A stretch of DNA of 64,000 bases. It comes from Streptomyces sp. A1277 (GTDB lineage: Bacteria; Actinomycetota; Actinomycetes; Streptomycetales; Streptomycetaceae). The position numbers and the translations under genes are program-made. Below the pieces are notes generated by a model. The model saw only the letters and a program-made list of their open reading frames with translations, was not told the origin of the DNA and made no database searches. Positions 59,694 to 64,000 of this stretch are shown piece by piece (the stretch's first letter is position 1; each line of letters begins with the position of its first letter). Where the stretch lies: assembly GCF_004795015.1 (NCBI RefSeq), contig NZ_SSBI01000001.1, positions 124,001-188,000 of the forward strand, given 5' to 3'.

Positions 59694-60821
59694 GTGGCTG
59701 AATCCAGTGCACGGGATCGTCTGCCGACTGCCGGCATGCGACGCGGCGGGCCGCTGATCGTGACCGAGGATGTGGAGCTGCTCGACGATCTGCTCAGGCT
59801 GTGCGCGGCCGCCGGTGCGGAGCCGGAAGTGCATCACACGCTGCCCGAGCGCAGAGGGGGATGGGATCACGCTCCGATGGTGCTCGTCGGTGACGACGCG
59901 GCCGCGCGGTGCCGAGGGGCGACGCGCAGGCGGGGCGTAATGCTCGTGGGCCGGGACCAGGACTCACCCGACGTCTGGCGCCAAGCCGTCGAGATCGGGG
60001 CCGAGTATGTGCTTCGGCTGCCCGATTCCGAAAGCTGGCTCGTGGATCAGATCGCCAACGCGGCGGAGGGTGTCGGCCGGCCCGCGCTCACGGTAGGCGT
60101 GATCGGGGGTCGGGGTGGTGCCGGTGCCTCCACCTTGGCGTGTGCTCTTGCCGTGGCTGCGGCGAGAGCCGGCCAACGAACGATGCTCATCGACGGGGAC
60201 CCGCTGGGGGGCGGTATCGACGTGCTGCTCGGTGGTGAGAGGGCCGAGGGAATGAGGTGGCCTGATTTCGCCCATTCCCAAGGGCGGGTCGGTGGGGGCG
60301 CCCTGGAGGAGTCGCTGCCCGCGTTGCATGGGTTGCGGGTACTCAGCTGGGGCCGTGACGACTGGGTCGTCATTCCGCCGCCGGCCATGAGGTCGGTTCT
60401 GGCTGCGGCGCGCAGGCTCGGCGGAGTGGTGGTGGTCGATCTGCCGCGTCGGGTGGACGAGGCGGTGGCCGAAGCCCTTGCCCAGCTCGACCTGGGCCTT
60501 GTGGTCGTTCCGGGGGAACTGCGTGCGGTCGCGGCGGCGAAGCGGGTGGTGTCGATGGCGGGGATGGTGCTGGACGACCTCCGGGTGGTGGCACGGGGGC
60601 CGTACGCGTCCGGACTCGACGAGCAATGGGTGGCCGATGCCATGGGCCTGCCACTGGCCGGTGAAGTCCCCCTGGAGAGGGGCTTGCTGGCCGAGCAGAA
60701 CATGGGCGAGCCTCCCGGTGGTAGTGCGCGGGGCCCGCTTGCCAGGTTCTGCACCGCATTCTGGGAACAGGCTCTCGTCGGGGAGGCCACCAAGGGCCCG
60801 ATCGTGGGGGGCGTCTCATGA
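59694..60821 (+). CDS. ssd: Septum-site-determining protein Ssd / TadZ-like ATPase
   Basis: 375 residues. An N-terminal receiver-like part (GGPLIVTEDVELLDDLLRLCAAAGAEPEV) and a CpaE/MinD-type ATPase domain (VGVIGGRGGAGASTLACALAVAA as deviant Walker A, MLIDGDPLGGGIDVLLG, VVVDLPRR). It is the TadZ/CpaE position in a Tad locus, and related actinobacterial proteins were described as septum-site regulators. I chose GTG 59694 over 59685 because the SD GGGGG fits only the former. It overlaps tadA by four bases. Confidence 0.9.
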   Translation: MAESSARDRLPTAGMRRGGPLIVTEDVELLDDLLRLCAAAGAEPEVHHTLPERRGGWDHAPMVLVGDDAAARCRGATRRRGVMLVGRDQDSPDVWRQAVEIGAEYVLRLPDSESWLVDQIANAAEGVGRPALTVGVIGGRGGAGASTLACALAVAAARAGQRTMLIDGDPLGGGIDVLLGGERAEGMRWPDFAHSQGRVGGGALEESLPALHGLRVLSWGRDDWVVIPPPAMRSVLAAARRLGGVVVVDLPRRVDEAVAEALAQLDLGLVVVPGELRAVAAAKRVVSMAGMVLDDLRVVARGPYASGLDEQWVADAMGLPLAGEVPLERGLLAEQNMGEPPGGSARGPLARFCTAFWEQALVGEATKGPIVGGVS

Positions 60822-61966
60822 CCGAGGCACTGCTCGATGCCGTACGGCAACGGCTTGCGCACAGCGGCACAGCGCCGACCCCGGCCGGGGTGGCTGCCGC
60901 GTTGCGCGCGCAGGGACGGTTGCTCGGCACGGCGGAAGTGCTCGGCAGAGCCGATGAGCTGCGCGGTGAGCTGATCGGTACGGGCGTGCTGGAACCGCTC
61001 TTGGCCGACCCCCGGGTCACGGATGTCCTGGTGTCCGCGCCCGATCGGGTGTGGGTGGACCGGGGAGGCGGACTTGAACTCACCGAGGTGACCTTCGCCG
61101 ACGCGGCGGCCGTCCGCAGGCTGGCGCAGCGGCTCGCGGCCGTGGCGGGGAGGCGGCTGGACGACGCCCGACCCTGGGTGGACGCGAGGCTTCCGGACGG
61201 GACCCGGATGCATGCTGTGCTGCCCCCGGTGTCCGTCGGTTCGACGTGCCTGTCGCTACGGGTGGTCAGACCCAGGGCGTTCTCGCTGGCGGAGCTGGTC
61301 GAAGCCGGAACGGTGCCGCCGGGAGGCGACCGGGTGCTGAGGGCTCTGGTGGAGGCCCGGGTCTCGTACCTGATCAGCGGGGGGACGGGAGCAGGGAAGA
61401 CCACCCTCCTTTCGAGCCTGCTGGGTGCGGTGGGGGAACGCGAGCGGATCGTGCTCGCCGAGGATTCGGCGGAGCTGCGGCCGGACCACCCGCACGTCGT
61501 GCGGCTGGAGTCGCGCCCCGCGAATCAGGAGGGTGCCGGACGGGTGACCCTCAGGGATCTGGTGCGCCAAGCCCTGCGCATGCGTCCCGACCGGCTGGTG
61601 GTCGGTGAGGTGCGGGGAAGCGAGGTCACCGAGCTCCTGGCTGCCCTGAATACGGGACATGAAGGCGGGTGCGGGACTGTTCATGCCAATGCCGCAGGAC
61701 GTGTTCCGGCCCGGTTGGAGGCGCTTGGGACTGCGGCGGGCCTGGACCGGGCAGCGTTGCACAGCCAGTTGGCGGCGGCCTTGTCAGTGGTCGTTCACCT
61801 TGCGCGTGACCGTGCGGGGCGTCGCCGGATTGCCGATGTCCACGTGCTGGAACGGGATGCGACGGGCCTGGTGGTCACGGTGCCGGCGCTGCGTTGGAGC
61901 GCTGCGGGTTTCGAGCGGGAACGGGGCTGGGAGCGGCTGCGGGAGCTTACCGGGGGCGTGTTGTGA
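60818..61966 (+). CDS. tadA: Tad pilus ATPase TadA (CpaF)
   Basis: 382-residue secretion ATPase of the type II/IV superfamily. Walker A GGTGAGKTTLLSSLLG, the Asp-box region LAEDSAELRPDHPHVVRLESRP, Walker B LVVGEVRGSE and His-box GHEGGCGTVHANAA are all clear. It powers assembly of Tad/Flp pili. ATG overlaps the ssd stop; its own stop overlaps tadB start, so the four genes are translationally coupled. Confidence 0.96.
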   Translation: MTEALLDAVRQRLAHSGTAPTPAGVAAALRAQGRLLGTAEVLGRADELRGELIGTGVLEPLLADPRVTDVLVSAPDRVWVDRGGGLELTEVTFADAAAVRRLAQRLAAVAGRRLDDARPWVDARLPDGTRMHAVLPPVSVGSTCLSLRVVRPRAFSLAELVEAGTVPPGGDRVLRALVEARVSYLISGGTGAGKTTLLSSLLGAVGERERIVLAEDSAELRPDHPHVVRLESRPANQEGAGRVTLRDLVRQALRMRPDRLVVGEVRGSEVTELLAALNTGHEGGCGTVHANAAGRVPARLEALGTAAGLDRAALHSQLAAALSVVVHLARDRAGRRRIADVHVLERDATGLVVTVPALRWSAAGFERERGWERLRELTGGVL

Positions 61967-62844
61967 CCAGGGGGCCGGCATCGGCGGGAGCGCCGGAGCT
62001 CGTGTATGCCGCAGCACTGTGTGCGGCGACGGCGCTCTGGCTGGTGGTGGGGCACGGGAGCGCACTGCGGAGGGCCCAGGGGCTGTTCTCCGCCGAGGAG
62101 AGGCCGACGCGGTCCGAGAAGCGGTGGGGGAGCGTCCGCAGCCGGGTTCAGGCGAGGCTGAAGGGGCGGCGGGAGTGGCTCTGCCTGCCGGTGGCCTCTG
62201 TTCTGGCGGTTCTTGGTCAGTCAATGCTGCCGGTGATCGCTGGGGTGGTCGCGATTCCTGTGGTGCGGAGGTGGCTGCGCAGGAGGAGGCTTCGTGCGGA
62301 ACGAGAGGCACGGGCCGACGGAGTAGTGGACCTGTGCGGCGCGCTGGTCGGTGAGTTGAGAGCGGGGCACGAGCCGGGGGAGGCGCTGCTCGTCGCGGTG
62401 CGCAGCACGGGCGTGATGGGCGAAGCCGGATTCAGGGTGTCGGCCGCGGCGCGGTTCGGCGGCGATGTTCCGCAGGCGCTGGTCCAGGCGTCGGATGAAC
62501 CGGGCCTGGAAGGGCTGGCCGGAGTGGCTGCCTGTTGGCGGGTGGCAGTAGGCAGCGGGGCGGGTCTGGCGGCTGGCCTGGACCGGCTCGAGAGCGCATT
62601 GCGGGCCGAGCGTCGCCAACGTGAGGAGCTGCGGGCGCAACTTGCGGGCGCGTGGTCGACGGTCGCGGTGCTCGCTCTGCTGCCGGTGCTGGGCATGGGA
62701 CTTGGCGCCGCGCTGGGAGCGGATCCGCTGAGGGTGCTGTTCCACAGCACCGTCGGGTTGGTCTGCCTGGTCACGGGCGGGCTGCTGGAGGCATGCGGGC
62801 TTCTGTGGGCCGCCCGGATCGTGCGGGCGGGAGAAGTGGCATGA
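61963..62844 (+). CDS. tadB: Tad pilus inner-membrane protein TadB
   Basis: 293 residues from GTG 61963 overlapping the tadA stop. Type II secretion F-domain: FVDLCGALVGELRAGHEPGEALLVAV-like core (written VDLCGALVGELRAGHEP here), membrane helices LVYAAALCAATALWLVV and WLCLPVASVLAVLGQS at the N-terminus, and VAVLALLPVLGMGLGAALGA with VGLVCLVTGGLLEACGL at the C-terminus. Platform protein of the pilus machine. Its stop overlaps tadC. Confidence 0.9.
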   Translation: MTRGPASAGAPELVYAAALCAATALWLVVGHGSALRRAQGLFSAEERPTRSEKRWGSVRSRVQARLKGRREWLCLPVASVLAVLGQSMLPVIAGVVAIPVVRRWLRRRRLRAEREARADGVVDLCGALVGELRAGHEPGEALLVAVRSTGVMGEAGFRVSAAARFGGDVPQALVQASDEPGLEGLAGVAACWRVAVGSGAGLAAGLDRLESALRAERRQREELRAQLAGAWSTVAVLALLPVLGMGLGAALGADPLRVLFHSTVGLVCLVTGGLLEACGLLWAARIVRAGEVA

Positions 62845-63788
62845 GGGTCTTGGCCGCCGATGTCGTTCATGTGGTGGGGGCGCTCGGGGTGGCCCTGGGC
62901 CTCTGCTGCCAGGTGGTTCTGCCCTTGGCCAGGCGGCAGACCGGTCGGCGGGTGCGACGGCGGGGCGAGTGGCTTCTGGAGGTGGCTCCGGTGGCGCCTG
63001 CCACGTGGCCGGGACCACGGTGGGCGGCCATGTCGCCGGTAGGGCAGCCGGTGTCCGCTGGGCAGGTCAAACGGTGGGCGGCCATGTCGCCGGTAGGGCA
63101 GCCGGTGTCCGCTGGTCAGGTCAAACGGTGGGCGGCCACGTCGCCGGTAGGGCAGCCGGTGTCCGCTGGTCAGGTCAAACGGTGGGCGGTGCTGCTGGGC
63201 GTCGTGCTGACCGGCTGGTTCCTCGTCGGTGGCCCGGCGGGATGGGCGGTCGGTCTGGCGTCGGCCTACGGCGCCTGGTGGTGGCAGCGGGCTCGCCTCG
63301 GGCAGGCTTCGGGGCACGCGGCGCAGGAGAAGGCCCGGGCGGTGGAGGCCGCGCGGCAACTTCCTCTGGCAGCCGACCTGCTGGCGGCCTGTATTTCCGC
63401 CGGCGCCGGTCCGACGGAGGCGGCCGAGGCGGTGGGTGAGTCCCTGGGCGGCCCTGTGGGTGAGCAGCTTGCCCGCACCGCGGCGGAAATCCGGCTCGGA
63501 GGCGACCCTGCTGTCGCCTGGGGGCGGTTCGGTGACATACCGGGTGCTGCTGCCCTGGCCCGTTGCCTGGACCGGGCGGGTTCGACCGGTGCTCCGGCGG
63601 CGGAGCCGGTTGCCCGGATGGCCGAAGCGTTGCGGGCCGAGCGGGCGAGGGCGGCTGTGGCTCGGGCTCAGCGGGCCGCCGTGATGGTCACCGCTCCTGT
63701 CGGGCTCTGCTTCCTCCCCGCTTTCTTGGCGGTGGGGGTGGCCCCCGTGGTGGTCGGGCTGGCGGGGGGCTTGTTGCAACCCGCATAG
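62841..63788 (+). CDS. tadC: Tad pilus inner-membrane protein TadC with internal tandem repeat
   Basis: 315 residues, ATG overlapping the tadB stop (ATGA). N-terminal helix (VVGALGVALGLCCQVVLPLA), then a 54-residue insert of three repeats, then helices VLLGVVLTGWFLVGG and GWAVGLASAYGAWWW and an F-domain (AARQLPLAADLLAACISAGAGPTEAAEAVGESL) ending in two helices. The repeat insert (residues 60-113) is not part of the family and looks like a recent expansion. Confidence 0.9.
   Translation: MRVLAADVVHVVGALGVALGLCCQVVLPLARRQTGRRVRRRGEWLLEVAPVAPATWPGPRWAAMSPVGQPVSAGQVKRWAAMSPVGQPVSAGQVKRWAATSPVGQPVSAGQVKRWAVLLGVVLTGWFLVGGPAGWAVGLASAYGAWWWQRARLGQASGHAAQEKARAVEAARQLPLAADLLAACISAGAGPTEAAEAVGESLGGPVGEQLARTAAEIRLGGDPAVAWGRFGDIPGAAALARCLDRAGSTGAPAAEPVARMAEALRAERARAAVARAQRAAVMVTAPVGLCFLPAFLAVGVAPVVVGLAGGLLQPA
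63018..63179 (+). repeat. Three 54-bp tandem repeats inside tadC
   Basis: Units at 63018-63071, 63072-63125 and 63126-63179 differ at only a few bases. Each codes for 18 residues of the form RWAAMSPVGQPVSAGQVK, so copy number changes keep frame. Confidence 0.95.
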
Positions 63789-63856
63789 CCGGAAAAAAAG
63801 GTTGTAAGGAAAATTTCAGTCAATCAGGTCTTCAAGTGGGATATCGGGGGTTTGAA

Positions 63857-64000
63857 ATGGTGCGCAAAATCATGCACTGGGTGCGGTCCGTGGTCGGCGT
63901 CGTCCGGGCCCGAGCTGATAGCGGAATGACCACATCCGAGTATGCGGTGGGCACGATCGCGGCCTGCGCCTTTGCCGCGGTGCTCTACAAGGTGGTCACC
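63857..64000 (+). CDS. DUF4244 / Flp-type pilin-like protein (cut by window end)
   Basis: Partial gene of at least 48 codons, ATG at 63857 with GGGGG six bases upstream. Short basic leader ending ADSGMTTSEYAVGTIAACAF: a G-M junction followed by Glu at +5 and a hydrophobic helix, the prepilin cleavage pattern. It fits the DUF4244 family, small Tad-associated pilin-like proteins. The C-terminus lies outside the window. Confidence 0.8.
   Translation, partial: MVRKIMHWVRSVVGVVRARADSGMTTSEYAVGTIAACAFAAVLYKVVT

Overview
This is a high-GC actinobacterial chromosome segment, almost certainly Streptomyces. It has G/C-rich third codon positions, many GTG starts, purine-rich Shine-Dalgarno sequences, a WblA-type WhiB protein, paired chitinase genes with the chitinase-type direct/inverted repeat, and a Tad/Ssd locus. 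From memory (no search run), gene order follows the Streptomyces coelicolor core from purA (around SCO3629) down to tadA (around SCO3556), read in descending locus order. Locus names quoted below are recollections.

Layout. 0-5.7 kb: cytochrome P450, a large membrane protein, a diacylglycerol-kinase-like protein and purA. 5.7-9.1 kb: two tandem GH19 chitinases, each behind the same palindrome, then a second sliding-clamp (DnaN-like) gene. 9.1-16 kb: a secreted repeat protein, a Ser/Thr kinase, a GntR regulator, a small conserved protein and a SLATT-type membrane protein. 16.3-23 kb: ybaB-recR, a DUF5063 protein, ask-asd, and an ECF-type sigma factor overlapping a single-pass membrane protein. 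23-26.9 kb: SURF1-like protein, S9 peptidase and methyltransferase.

26.9-31.5 kb is the one clearly accessory stretch. A 5'-truncated SGNH hydrolase abuts a 5'-truncated tyrosine recombinase. These are followed by sparse DNA, a 40-residue zinc ribbon, a 104-residue unknown protein and a DUF433/PIN-like toxin-antitoxin pair, up to a tRNA-Pro gene. The recombinase carries a LacI-type helix-turn-helix inside its catalytic domain.

31.6-45.4 kb returns to core genes: metallophosphoesterase, YqeY, a bifunctional penicillin-binding protein, WblA, two overlapping ArsA-like ATPases, RidA, two NUDIX proteins, a metallo-beta-lactamase-fold protein, Crp, endonuclease III and a MarP-type membrane protease. 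45.4-54.3 kb: epoxide-hydrolase-like protein, holin-like protein, NhaA, acetyl-CoA synthetase and a 1000-residue SulP transporter-carbonic anhydrase fusion with a repeat-built linker. 54.5-64 kb: deacetylase-like lipoprotein, a MinD/CooC-like ATPase divergent from a protein with a degenerate Fic motif, a gap likely to hold the 6S-like RNA, a HAD phosphatase, then ssd-tadA-tadB-tadC and the start of a small pilin-like gene. The Tad genes overlap by 4 bases and form one operon; TadC contains three copies of a 54-bp repeat.
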